Source: Grifola frondosa | Lineage: Eukaryota > Basidiomycota > Agaricomycetes > Polyporales > Grifolaceae | Reading direction: 5' to 3' | DNA: 64,000 nt | NCBI GenBank assembly: GCA_001683735.1 | Contig: LUGG01000004.1 | Span: forward strand, 496,001 to 560,000 | Shown here: in pieces, positions 11,551 to 23,685 of the stretch | Numbering within the stretch: the stretch's first letter is position 1 | Layout: each line of letters starts with the position of its first letter | Translations under genes and position numbers: made by a program | Notes under the pieces: model-generated | The model's database searches: none | The model's input: only the letters and a program-made list of their open reading frames with translations | What the model was told of the DNA's origin: nothing

Positions 11551-12642
11551 TCATGAATCCGCTGTCCTACCGCCTCCGCTTGTCCTGGTCCCATCTGACT
11601 CGTTGTATGGAGGTTGCGCTTCTAAGAACTTCGCAACATCGTGGGCAATCCAGTCGTGCATTTTGCTCGACGGATGTAGGTGGTCGAACCAGATGCTGCT
11701 GTGCTGCAGCGTTGCATCATCTGGGGGGAAGCCGTGCGCCATGGGGTCATCGAGGACCCGCGTGAACGTGTCCCACGAAGAGAAGAGGAAGGTGGTGATG
11801 TCGTGGTGGGTAGAGGAGAACTGTACTATGCTCTCTCTAAGCAAGGTATTCCATGTCTCGTAGATCCGACCACTGTCGAGCTCGTGTTTCGAGATCTGAT
11901 AGCCTGTAGAAGCGAATGAGCAGGTGTGGCGTAATACGACTGCTGTGAAGCGCACCAATTGGTGTTCGATTTATCGGTGGGACGTCGATGAAGAGAAAGT
12001 TACGTGCCCCTGCATTGTAGAGGGTCTCTTGCTCGCCAAATAGGCTCATCACAGAGTTCTTGACAATGGTTTCATCTCCCCACCTTCAAGTCTGTCTTCA
12101 GGTCAGTGATATTACACGAGAAACGTCAAATGCCTACGCGCAGTCATTGATGCCAACCCAGGTCACTAGATCAACAGCCGATCAGACGTTTGCTAGACAA
12201 CACCGCGAAAGAACTCGCCGAACAATGTATTTGAAGCGACCCACGGTGCCCAGTGGGGTTTCGCGCCAACATGAGGAAGAAATTTCACTTGGACTTGCTT
12301 GCGCACGCCGGATACCGTATCCCCTCCGACAGCATAATCATATACGAGTAGATGCGTGTGGAGACTGTATTCTGTAACGAGATGGCCAACCCAGTTGGGC
12401 ATGCCTGGTTCGGCCCAAGTGATACCGGGAAATTCGATGCCAAAGGGTTGATCTCCGGTGGGATGGGCAGACATTGTGGCATTGTAGCCAACGTCTGAGT
12501 AAGAGTCTCCGCTGCGCACGAGACATATCTTGTTTAGCAGCAGTACTCATTATCGCGCAAGTCGTAGAAACGGGTCTCCATACAAGATGACAAGGTATTT
12601 GAGGTTAGGGAAGCCGCGCCACGATGGACCGATGGAGTTCAT
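11551..12642 (-). CDS. GDSL/SGNH hydrolase (CE16-like esterase), copy 2
   Basis: This is a paralog of the esterase at 6847-7846 with a canonical block I: after an intron at the same codon position the sequence reads F-GDSYSDVGYNATMSA. Further blocks are FPGITWAEPGMPNWVGHLV, YDYAVGGDTVSGVRKQ, WVGINDC, and WFDHLHPSSKMHDWI with the catalytic Asp and His. The C-terminus runs about 20 residues past the last block to TGA at 11551-11553. The start chosen is ATG 12642 (MNSIGPSWRGFPNLKYLVI). Directly upstream in the same frame is a hydrophobic stretch, KFLSFVLLFTADLLFSLS, that could be a signal peptide or anchor. Its initiating ATG would need a frame change or an intron; a candidate ATG at 12749 lies in another frame. 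The enzyme may therefore be secreted. Confidence 0.82.
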
Positions 12643-13027
12643 TGATAAAGAGAACAACAGATCTGCTGTGAATAGAAGGACGAAGGAAAGAAATTTGGCA
12701 GTGTCTAATGGCGTGCGGAGTCGACGGCAGTGGCAGAGACAATGGACATGATGATCACAGTGCGTGAGATACGGGCGCCTCGATTAGCTCTGTTAACTTT
12801 AAATCACGTGGCTATCAGACTATGAGCGCTTAATCGCTTACAAGTTACGCCTCAGCTGCAGTACTTGGTACTTGCAACTACCACTGCTTGACTCTTCCCA
12901 TCAGCGTGCATCTTGGAGCAGCTGTACACAATCCCGGAGCAGTACGCACGTTACCCCAAGCTCTTGACGTATGCATTTGTTTGCATAACGTGTGTAATTC
13001 GACCCAACCCATCTTGATATTAGCGCT
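12643..13027. promoter_or_regulatory. Divergent promoter between esterase copy 2 and ATG2
   Basis: These 385 bp hold the possible signal-peptide exon of the esterase (about 12643-12749) and the ATG2 upstream region. A CACGTG occurs at about 12805. No other element was recognised. Confidence 0.35.
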
Positions 13028-16000
13028 ATGTCCTGGTGGTCTCCGTCTTGGCTTCCTGCCCTTCCCTCAATCGATTTCTCTCTCCCGTCTGGTATCCAGA
13101 GACGTTTCATATCATTTGCGTTGCGGAAGTTCCTAGGTCACCTTCTCAAACCAGGTCAACTCGATACACAACAGGTCGATGCGCAGATTGGGTCAGGATA
13201 TGTCCAAGTCAGAGATCTCGAGCTGAATAACGATGTGCGCCTCATTTTACATCATTGTAGAGCGTGTATTTAATTTCAAGCACAGGCAATCAATGCAATT
13301 ATATCGGGCCTTCCAATCCAATTACATGATGGTTCGCTTGGAACAGTTACCGCACGGATCCCCTGGCCTAATCCTCTTACTTCTACCATTGGTCTCTCCC
13401 TGGAGTCGCTCCATCTCACATTCTACCTTGCCCCTAATGTTTCAAAGCCTACAAGGCCTCTTGCAGACAATCTCGCTGAATCAGTTGCTTCAATTGCTGA
13501 GACCTTCATTCACGAAGAACTCTCCCCGCGGGAGGAGGCTACTTTGCGCGAATCTTTTCACCCAGACCTAGCTACGTCGACTCATGATTTCGACGAGAGC
13601 GTACCTGGGGGATTAGATCCCTTCATCACGGATGAAGAGGTGAACCACAGCGATGCTGAACCTCCAGGCATATCTATATTTGCGACTCTCATCGAACGGC
13701 TTCTCGCTCGCTTTGAGTTTAATGCGGTCGACACCAGGATCACGCTTGTCCACCCTCAACACGCTAGTTTTACCATCATAATTCCTGAGATCAGGTATGG
13801 CACTGAATCAAAGACCCTCAATACCCCACAGACATCCGAGATCAAGGTAGGAGAGACCGAAGGCGAAACGCGGTCCATCACCTTATCTGGTGTAACGGTC
13901 ACCACACGCTCGCTACGTCCGCTCAGTCCGCAACCTCTAACCACTTCGCCACTGTCTCCGCACTTTCAAAGCTCACCTGTTCACTACCAACCTTCGCCTG
14001 TTATCGGGTTACATCCTGCTTCTCCCCAGCGCCCATCCGATGCTCCTTCATCTCCCTACTCCGATTCCTCAGACCTGGATGAAGAGACGCACCTGTTCAT
14101 GTCTCGGTCGATTGCCGTCCTTCACCCTAGACCGTTGTCTCCTGCAAGCTCGGTTGAAAGTAGCATGTACCAATCTGCAATCTCTACAGCATCCGCTAGT
14201 CATGCCGTGGACAACTTGCGCGCTGATCCTGAATCTCGCAGTCGGACACCTTCTCCAGGAGACCATACTAATGAGAATCTCATCACTCCTCCGGCATCAC
14301 CGCCTCGTCTCTCACCTTTGTTGCAGCGTCGATTGATGATCGAAACAACTGAAATCGAGGATGAAACTCTCGTGTCTTTGGCTTCTGAGCCAATAGTACT
14401 ACATTTGACGACGCCGTCGCTAGTTCGCCGTGCCCATCCCGGGATCTTTCGCGTCACATCCATCCCAACCCTCTATCCCGATACCGACTGGTACGAACGG
14501 CAGGCAAGAGGGTCATGCCAAGCATGAGAAAGTAAGAGTCGTTTTGACAATGGGAGCCGTTGCCTGTGTTCTACGCGCCCGGCACATCCGCAGTATACTT
14601 GATGTAACGCAACTGTGGAGTGCGCACTCTCCCGCAGCAACAGAAACTCCCGAAGTATTACAACCACGTGCTACGCAATCTGTCCCTTCTATGCTAGATG
14701 AGATCGAAGCCAGCTTGCGTATCCGTGGTGTAGTTCTCCTCCTGTTACCCTCTTCAGAAACTGCATCTTCCGACTCAGATGGACTCTCCGATTTCTTCGA
14801 GCGACCGCTCGTTCCTCCTCGACTGGCACACGGATACGTTCGCATGCATTTGGAAGGGATATCCGCGTCCTTATCCACAGCTCTGAGCGTCGCTCGCGCT
14901 GTAGGAAGAACAACTCTCAGAGGAATGTCAACAACCACTACATCCCTGGCGATCACGGACATATCGACTTTTGCTTTCCCCACCGTCTCCGACTCAGCCT
15001 CCGCTCAGAGTCGCAGTCATTTCGCCTCCCCCATCCTGATAACAGATCCCCATCTCCCCTCACAATATTCCTCCGCCCATCGTCACCCTGTTTTGAGTTC
15101 CACTGATGCAAGTCCATTGCCCGTATTCGATGTCGTTGATTGGACACACCCCGAGCATCGTAGCGCTACGACAAAACTCTCACTCTGGCGAACCAAGCCA
15201 GTCCACGTTCCATCGCATACATCGTCTCAATCCCATCGTATGGAACGCAGCTCTCCCCTCGGCTCTGCGCAAACCAGCCCTCTGCAGAGAGGCTCCAGCC
15301 TTCCCCCTGCCTCGACTTCCGCACGGGGCATCCATATCGTGTTGCCCTCGTCTCCTGGCAGACTTGGTCTTGCAGGGTTGTCACCGTCTCCAGGCAAGTC
15401 CAACGAGTTCCAGCAGAAACCCCATGCTCCCGCTATCGTAGTAAAGACTACAATCATATCTTATTCATCATCGAAGACTGGCAGTAACGGGGCCAGTAAG
15501 GTTAATGTTGATGTGAAGTTGGCGCCGCTTCATATCTTCTTGGATCTTGATCTGATCTCGAACCGGGATACGTTGGAATTTTTGGAGGAAGTGACTGCAT
15601 CCGATATTTCAACCTCGAGTCCCGCGCCTGGCGAAGGCAATACCAGCGAGGATGGCGAATATGAAGGCGATCTAAGCGAAGATGTAGATCATATTCCTGG
15701 GTCTTCATCCGTCCCCCAGAGATCGCGCTTACGCGAGCAGGAGATGGAACGAGAACGAGAACGGCGGCGACTAGAGAGACTGGTGCTTGAGGATCTTGAC
15801 CTTGGTTTTGATTACCGCCAGGAGCCTTCTGAGACCAAGGCCGGTCAGACTTCATCCCGAGTGAAATCTTGGCGTAAGGTAAGATCGGACGATCACTTTG
15901 TGATTGATTGCTCAAGCCTTATACAAGAAGCGATCGAGGAGCAAAGAGTTACAGTGGGCTCCAGTAATTTCGGTTAATGTTCCAATTCTCCGTGTGGAGA

Positions 16001-19000
16001 TCCGAACGCCCTCTCCGCCATCTTGCTCCCACCGTTCTGGTGCTGTCGTCTTGGATATCCATGGTCTCGGCTTGTATCCAGGTGGAGGTTTAACGAGGTC
16101 GGACCGCCTTCCGCTCGGTTCGCAGCAATGGAGATCCATACGTGACTGAGTCCTATCCTCAGACCAGGATGAAGACTTCTGCAGGACAGAACACGCTGTT
16201 ATCTGCAGATTGGAGACGAGTCGTCCTTGCGTATGCCTTGGTTGGAGAAAGCAAAGCCAGCGCCGTTTTGTCCCTAGGCTCGCTGTCCGTAGATGACGGG
16301 ACAAGAGGTACTATGGAAGGGGTGCCAATCAGTCCTGCAACACCGCCTACACCACGACAATCTGGACCGCTGGCGAAGCCTCACGTCATGCTCACGCGTT
16401 CTGATTTGTCGAAGCCTTCTCCAACCTCTTCGAGTGTCCAGACACTTGTCATATCGTTGGACATTCCTTCCATTCATGTGCAATTCTCAAAGCCCCTCCT
16501 GGACGGTCTCCAACTCTGGGCAGATGATCTTGCTCAACTCCTTGAGGCCGTATTCTCCGACTCTGCCACTTCTGATGGTGACACCGAGAAAGCATGCAGT
16601 CGAGATGCTAGTATCATTGGGAGTCGGTACTTTGCAAAGATGAAAGCGATGGGAAGTCGAGGAAGCGAGACTGAGAGCGGGAAAACCAGTATTAACAGCG
16701 GACCCACGGCTGCGAATAACTCGAGAAGCGAAACTGTTGTCAAAGTTACTCTTTCTGAGGGTAATCTTATTCTATTTTATTATGATCTGCATTGCGCTGA
16801 TTTTTTGCGTCCAGCTGCGCTCAGATTATTGCTTCCCCGACAGTCTGAAGGGTCAGATTCGCTCCGGCCTTTCGATATACTTGCGTCAGACGTTGATGTG
16901 CTAGTTGAATTGAAGCCCGAAGGAAGAGTGAGTTGTGTCCGTCGCTGGCACGGCACTTGCAATACTCACTTTATCGCTTTTCATACAGGACGAGACTGTC
17001 ATCACAGTTGGTGTTATGGATCTCACCGTCAATGAAACAGCAACATCAGGCTCGACGATGTGTTTCCTCAGCCTCACCTACCCGCGCAGCCTGGTAAGTT
17101 GCTTTGAGCAGCACATCGGTTTCATGTTCATTCGTTCCTGCTCTTTTAGGTAGCAGCCCCACGTTCTGCTGTCAAACTCCGATTCACATCCCTGATCGTT
17201 CCCGAAACAACTGCAAAGGAGTCAAGAGTGAAAGTTACCCTCAGTGGAATCACCTGCAATGTATATCCTAATTTCGATTGGGCAATCGATTTGGGTCGAT
17301 TTGTGAAGGCGCCTCCAGGGGTGAATACAGTTTCATATTGTTAATAATCGCAACGTTCTCACAGATTGGGTCACTAGGCATTTGAATCCGTTGTCCCTAG
17401 CGAACGGACGCGTATCTCGGTCAAAGTGGTGGATAGCTCCATCCGTGCATTCGCACCAATTTGCCCTGGTGTTTTGGTGCCTTACATCGGAGAGCTCGAC
17501 TTTTCCACTGTGATTGAAGGGAATTCCACCGAAACGTCATTCCATCTTTCTGTCCCGACCCTATCCTTGTTGCTGATAGACGACATCTCCACTGTCCCCG
17601 AGAACCCACAAGCAACAAAGGCATCTCATTCTCTTACGGGTTTGAATGGTCTCGCACACTGGAAGGTTCGTCCTATGGTCGTATAGGAGCATCCAAAGCT
17701 GATGGACGGTCGCAGGAGGCGGGCTATGCTTTGCTCGCCGAAATCAATGAGCTAGATCTAAGGGTCATACGTAATGAGAACACGCCTGTTGGCGATACAC
17801 GGGTGAGGTTGTGAAGTTTGCTCTCTGCTAATGTCTAACACAGGTTTATTAGGTTACCATCTGTCGCGGAGACCTTCGACTTCATCTTTGTGCAGATACT
17901 TTGACGGCCTTAACATGTTTTATTAGTGATTTGACTGCGGCTTTCCGTGCTCCTGAGGCACAGTACGTGACTTTGTCATACTAAGTTGGAATCATACCTA
18001 ACATGCGTCTAGACCGACACCCAAGAAGCCCAGAACGGAGCCCGCTAATATCTCTGAGAGGCCACCTCCACCACGGGGTCTTCTATGTGAGTGGTAAGGT
18101 CACCGAATAGTTATGCATGCTAACTTGCATCTAGCTTCCCTCGATGAGCACGCTTTTCGACAGCTACCTGAAGTAGGTGCTGCTCCAGATATGATCATTG
18201 ATGACCTTCCGACGAACTCGGACTATCTCGATGAATCATTTGGAGCAGCCGCAGGTCTTCGAGAGCTCAGCGACGATGAGTTCGATGAGTACGATCTCGA
18301 ATCACCTGCAACACCATCAGCTGTGGAGTCCGCCTATCAATCCTCCACCACGAAGTTTGGTGGAGAAACGATTAAGATGCTTCGCCCCGAAGGTCTACAC
18401 ATCATCGAACACCACTTTGACAACCTACCTCCTGATCCAGGAGATACATCATCGAGGTTTGTCTATCCCGAAATTGGTGTTTTATGTTTATTTGACATTT
18501 TCTTCAGCTTCGGAGATACGACCGTTCAAGTGCGACTGTATGGCTTCGCCGTTACGTTGTTTCTGTACGATGGATACGACTGGGCACGAACACGCCGGAT
18601 CATCGAAGAGGAAGCCAAGGACATGAGACGGAAGTTAGCGAAGATCAGGCAGCTTGTAGCCAGCGGACAAACACCAGATCCCAGCGTCGAAGAAACGAAC
18701 GCGCTGTTATTCAACTCTGTCTACATTGGCCTAGAACATAACGTGGACGAGTTGGAACCAGGCGCTCTTATTGCAGCGATTGACGAAGAACTGAACGAGG
18801 AAGTTGAGACATCTACTCAAAGTTCCTGGCAGTCTTTGGCACCACAGCCTACGTCTCCCCCAGGCAGGACGAGCTCTGGGCGGTCTCGACCTCGTCGTCG
18901 GCGTCTTCATCGATCCAAGGGTCCGAGCATCGAATTCCGTCTGTTGGGTGTGGATGCAGAAGTTGATACTTACGTTCCTGATGCGGCGCTTGTTTCGAGG

Positions 19001-20388
19001 ACTCTCGCAACAGTCAAAGACGTCGAGATTCTTGATCATATTAAGTCGTCAACCTGGAAGAAGTTCTTGACGGCCCTCCGCTCCGACTCACGGGGTAACG
19101 TTCGTGAAAGTGATTCCAATATGGTCCGGGTGGAACTTCGTAGCGTACGGCCTGTACCTGGGCATCCATCAGAGGAGGCGAGACTTCGTGTATGTTTTTC
19201 ATGCGAGCCAAGGTTTGAACATCGTTGACATTGACTATATTCAGGCCAAACTCTTACCTCTACGCTTGCATGTGGATCAAGACGCGCTGGACTTTCTCAA
19301 GAAGTTCTTCAGCTTCAAAGATCCTGACAGCGCGCCTGCATCTGCATCTGAGCCAGCAGACGAAATATTTTTCCGTAGGTGACGATCGCATTCACCAGGC
19401 TTGGTACTGATATGAAGTTCACCAGAACAAGCGGAAGTATTCCCTATTGACATCAAGTTGGATTACAAGCCCAGACGCGTAGATTACAGAGCCTTGCGCG
19501 ATGGCAAAACCATCGAGCTCATGAACTTTTTCCACTTCGATGGCGCTGAGATGACTTTGCGTCATATTACATTGACCGGGGTGAGTCCTTCATGCGCGTG
19601 ATCCTGACATGTATTCATGGATAAACAGATCACCGGCTGGCCAAGATTTTTTGATCTCTTGAACGATTTGTGGACTCCGGACGTGAAGGCGACCCAGCTT
19701 GTTGATGTGATTTCCGGCGTGTCGCCGATTCGGTCGGTTGTCAACGTAGGCTCTGGCGTCGCCGATCTCGTGCTGCTCCCCATTGCGCAGTACAAGAAAG
19801 ACGGACGAGTTGTCAGGGGTCTTCAGAAAGGCACCACGGCGTTCGTCAAATCGACCGCTATGGAAGCGATAAAGCTTGGTGCCAGATTGGCCACTGGCAC
19901 GCAGGTCATTTTGGAACAGGCGGAGATTGTTCTTGGCGGCCAGTTCAAGGACCAGATTATGGCAGAAGCTCTACAATCGTCCCCTTTTACAGACGAACTG
20001 GGCGAACAGTTGGGCGATGACGACGATCCCAGGGATTTGATCAGCAAGTATGCGGATCAACCAACGAATGTCAAGGAGGGTGTACAATCGGCGTACAAGA
20101 GTTTGAGGCGTAACCTAAATTCCGCTGCTCAAACAATCCTTGCTGTACCTATGGAAGTATACGAACGATCGGGAAACGAGGTAGGTGATCTGTGATTAAC
20201 ACTTGGACTAGTTTGCTGAGAATGATGTTCAGGGCCCTGTTCGCGCTGTGGTCCGCGCCGTGCCGATCGCGGTACTGAAGCCTATGATCGGTGCAAGCGA
20301 AGCTGTGAGCAAGACCCTGCTCGGCCTACAGAATTCTTTAGATCCCAATATTCGTCATGAGAATGAAGCCAAGTATAAGCAGCGTTGA
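13028..20388 (+). CDS. ATG2: Autophagy-related protein 2 (bridge-like lipid transfer protein)
   Basis: ATG2 is a rod-like lipid transfer protein that moves phospholipids from the ER to the growing phagophore, working with Atg9 and Atg18. The ATG at 13028 starts [20 protein letters not shown], and the N-terminal chorein-type segment follows ([34 protein letters not shown]). A long low-complexity Ser/Pro-rich region (about 13900-15700) and many internal exons lead to the C-terminal region: [20 protein letters not shown] and [20 protein letters not shown] near 19630-19770, which is the conserved ATG2 C-terminal block, then [20 protein letters not shown]. It ends NEAKYKQR with TGA at 20386-20388. 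The 7.4-kb span fits a protein of about 2,000 residues. The frame changes without a clear intron near 14500, 15960 and 16140, probably from one-base indels in the sequence. Confidence 0.9.
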
Positions 20389-20592
20389 TCCGTATCTCTT
20401 CCTTTGTACAGGACTTTCCGTTGAATTGTTGCATCTACGCGCATTTTGTACTCATACCATTACACATTGCCGGAATCATATATCTCATAGCATGTACACT
20501 ACCATAGCAATACACTCCCAGTCGCCGGACGTCTAGCGAGTATGACGACCTACAGCCAAAATGTGAAGAAGGGAAGAAGGGAAGGCACAAGA
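20389..20592. other. Short convergent spacer
   Basis: This is the 3' region shared by ATG2 and RLP24. It is AT-rich, with no coding signal. Confidence 0.5.
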
Positions 20593-21380
20593 TCAGTCGA
20601 TGTCCATGCCCATCGACCGTCCCTCGCCTGCAACCAGCGCACTCTTCGACTTTATCGAGACCTTGATCTTCTCCCGCACCTTCTCGGTGTGAGACTCCAT
20701 AGAGATAGGTTGGACCAGTTTGACAGAAGTCTTGCCCTCCAGCTTCTTCTGCCGATGTGTCAACAGTTTTTCTCGACTTGCCGCCATCCTGTGATATCGT
20801 AAGTCACATGTAGCAGGGACAAAAGGCTCAGTGTGCGCACCTGTTCTTCCAGAAAGCGCGCTCTCGCTTCTTCTTGATCTCCGCTATCCGCTTCATCGCC
20901 TTCACAGTTGTCTGTACCAGCTCGCGATCGTAGCGTACAGGGACGTTTCTCCTCTTCTCAAAGTCAATCGTGGAATCCTAAGACAACTATCAGCAGACCT
21001 CTAAAAGTGCGACGGATTTCGAGCTCACAATAGTCATCTCCTTCCCAGCAGCCTTGCGGAATGCCTTCGTCCAGCGTACTTTCCTCGGGTTTCGCTTCAT
21101 TCTGTAGATACAGTCAGGTTCTCAACTTCGTCAATCTTCAGAGGGATAAAGAACTGACTTGAAGTTCTTGTGGCATCTAAGCCATTCGTGAATACCCGTT
21201 TAAGGAGACTAGGGGACGTACTCACTTTGAGGTACAAAACCGGAAAACCTTCGCATCGTTCCTGACAAACGCACTGCCTGCATTGAAGTTATATCTGGCA
21301 CCTGTCAGTGCTAGGAAACTCGACATACCATGACCAGGGTATACGCTCTTTGAGCAGAAATAGCACTTCTCTATACGCAT
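20593..21380 (-). CDS. RLP24: Ribosome biogenesis protein RLP24 (eL24-like)
   Basis: RLP24 is a pre-60S assembly factor that holds the place of ribosomal protein eL24 and recruits the AAA-ATPase Drg1 for its own release in the cytoplasm. The ATG at 21380 gives [18 protein letters not shown], with the first CxxC of the zinc-binding L24 fold. The next exons give [20 protein letters not shown] (second Cys pair), [20 protein letters not shown], and [20 protein letters not shown]. The last exon, [16 protein letters not shown] onward, is highly basic and ends GRSMGMDID with TGA at 20593-20595. The [18 protein letters not shown] segment and the long basic tail separate RLP24 from true eL24. Introns are short and the frame is clean throughout. 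Confidence 0.93.
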
Positions 21381-21810
21381 TGTGAGGGTCGGACGTCTTG
21401 CTTTATTTGCAAGGTTGCGGCTAGGAAATTCTATAGGCGCCCATACATGGAGACAAACAATTGTCAACAGTCAATGTAGCGCGCTCTCACCCGATGCTGC
21501 CCGAGTTGCTTTTCATACTCTATCTGCCACGTCGAACAAATTCATTCTGCTTGCAATGCCTTAGGAATCCCATATCAACGTCCGCAAAACAAATGAAGAG
21601 CTCCTCGATATTGTTTTAGCAATCAGAGGGCATCGACTGGTCGGTCTCTTTTCTCCAGCGTTGGCATTCATATGAACGTCGTCTGGTCATTGGATGGTAG
21701 ATGAGTCGATAGTATGTGTCGTGTGTGACCTCGTGTCGAATTTGTGTCCGCAACCTCGCCTCGGTCTCTTCAACCGTATGAAGTGCAACACAAAAATGTT
21801 CGACATCCGT

Positions 21811-22699
21811 TCAAGTTCAAATCCAAGTACAAGAGAATGACGACATTGCGTTTGCCTTGCTTGGGCACGTTTCTGTATGTAGCGGACAATGCCACTCGTG
21901 TCTGTTATTTGCTTTGTTTTATATGATCAGAGTGTGTCAGCTTTATCGCACCACGATAGCTTCAAGCACCCCTCGTCTCGCAAGATCCTGCAATCAGAAC
22001 TCCGCGAGCACGAGTCGCATCAAGGCTCGAACTCGATCAAGAGTGCAACCACCGACTTAAGACGCCAAACCCATTCAAGCTTTCAGATTCAAGGTGCAAG
22101 CGCGCTCAGCAAGTTTGAATCAAGGTCCATGAAGCAATGGTTTACATGTCGCGATTCCTGAAGAGTATAGATACAACAAATCCACTATTATGCAACATTT
22201 TGCGGTCCATTTGTAGATGGAAGATAATCAGCATTGTACACAAATCTCGACCTCAAGCCAATTTTCAATCAAAATACCTCAAGCTCAAGATTCACTTTCG
22301 ATCGAGGAAGGGCGACTTCGATGGCGAGAGCACGAGCTTCACCGCCGCAACGCGCTGGCACTTACGCCTTACCGCAAGAGCCAAGTCCTTTCGCAACCAT
22401 GCATGAGCGCAAGCGTTGACATTAGAAGTGAAACGCACGATGATAACGTCGGACAGCCTTCGACGTCTCCGGCGAATATTGGCAGAACCCAGTTCAACGG
22501 CAAGTTCAAGGTTCAATGCGTCGCCGTCCGTGTAGTCGTGAACGCTAGGCACCTAATACATCGCAAATAGAATCGACGTTGACGCTCCTTATATTACTAG
22601 TAGGCGAAATACGCACGACGCACCATCCAAGAGGCCGAAGACCCTGAATCAAAATGCGTTGGCTCCTCAACGTATCGATAATCGACAGTGTTCTTCAAG
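21811..22699 (+). repeat. Strand-biased TCAAG-rich segment
   Basis: The pentamer TCAAG begins at 21811, 21962, 22020, 22037, 22075, 22089, 22120, 22253, 22279, 22285, 22506 and 22695 on the plus strand, twelve times in 889 bp where about one is expected by chance. The reverse complement CTTGA was not noticed in the same stretch. The copies are dispersed, not tandem. No function is known to me. Confidence 0.5.
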
Positions 22700-23640
22700 T
22701 ACAAAAAGAATCAGCTTATTCAGAGTTAAAAGTTCACGATAAACTGACCATTAGGTGGTCCAGAGGGCGTGAACATCGAGGATATGGATGATACCTCTCG
22801 AGATGGCTCTCCCGATAGCTCGGCAAGCGCATGGAGTCCTGATTCAATTTGGAGAGCGCAAGAGCAAACGAAGGATACGGGGGTTGTGGGACAGACATTG
22901 TATTGTATTTTTAAGGAGGGTGAGATTTCTAAGAGTAGCGTAGCCGCGATCGGAAGGTAAAGAGCGAAGGTGGGGGTTGTGGAAAGAGAAGGAGACGAGG
23001 AAAAAGCAGAGGAGCCCCATTTTATCGCAAGCGAGGGCACCAGAAGACGGCGTTTTCGTAAGAGGCAAATGTCGCGTCCCATCACAGCTTGAGATTCGCG
23101 TTTTACCGGCGCAGAGACACGACGCGCCTTTGCCACAGTCGACCACCTTCATTTGCTTCCGCGGCCTCGGTGATCCAGACTCGATCTCAACTCCAAGATA
23201 GCTGTATCCTCCATACTTGAGTTGGAAAGCGACTAGCGGATCTCTCGAAGGGATGAGAAAGCAAATAAGACCAAAATGCAGCAAGAGGGCGGCTCGTGCG
23301 GGGTTGCAGGAAGTTCGTGGGATGACTCTGGGTGAAAACTGCAAGGTGCGTGATCTCAAGAATTTCGGTTATTCAGATGGCAGGAGGATATCCCGCCCTG
23401 AAAACTCCGAAATGGAGATGGAGCTGCAGCAGTGCTCTGGCACTCTCAATTGTCAGTCGAAAGCTCGAACAACACCCACGGACATGTTGGGAGAGTTCCA
23501 CTCGACAAATCACAAGTTACGATTGCAGGGTATATTAAACCGCAAGCTCATTTATATCTTTTCATGTTTCATACTGCAACTAAATTCCTCCAGACTTTGC
23601 AGTCACCATTCCACCTCCCTGCAATAAGGCGGGGAGAAGC

Positions 23641-23685
23641 GTGACCCGACGTCACAAACGTCGCGTCACGCCTCACGGCCGTCAC
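23641..23685. promoter_or_regulatory. Cluster of GTCAC (CRE-like) half sites
   Basis: GTGAC at 23641-23645 and GTCAC at 23651-23655 (within CGACGTCAC), 23665-23669 and 23681-23685 lie within 45 bp. They resemble bZIP/CREB half sites. The nearest recognised gene start is several kb away, so a role is only a guess. Confidence 0.25.

Noticed and set aside
22844..23359. Minus-strand open frame of 171 codons in the unassigned region
   Set aside because: No domain, unusual composition, and antisense to another unsupported frame; not enough to call a gene.
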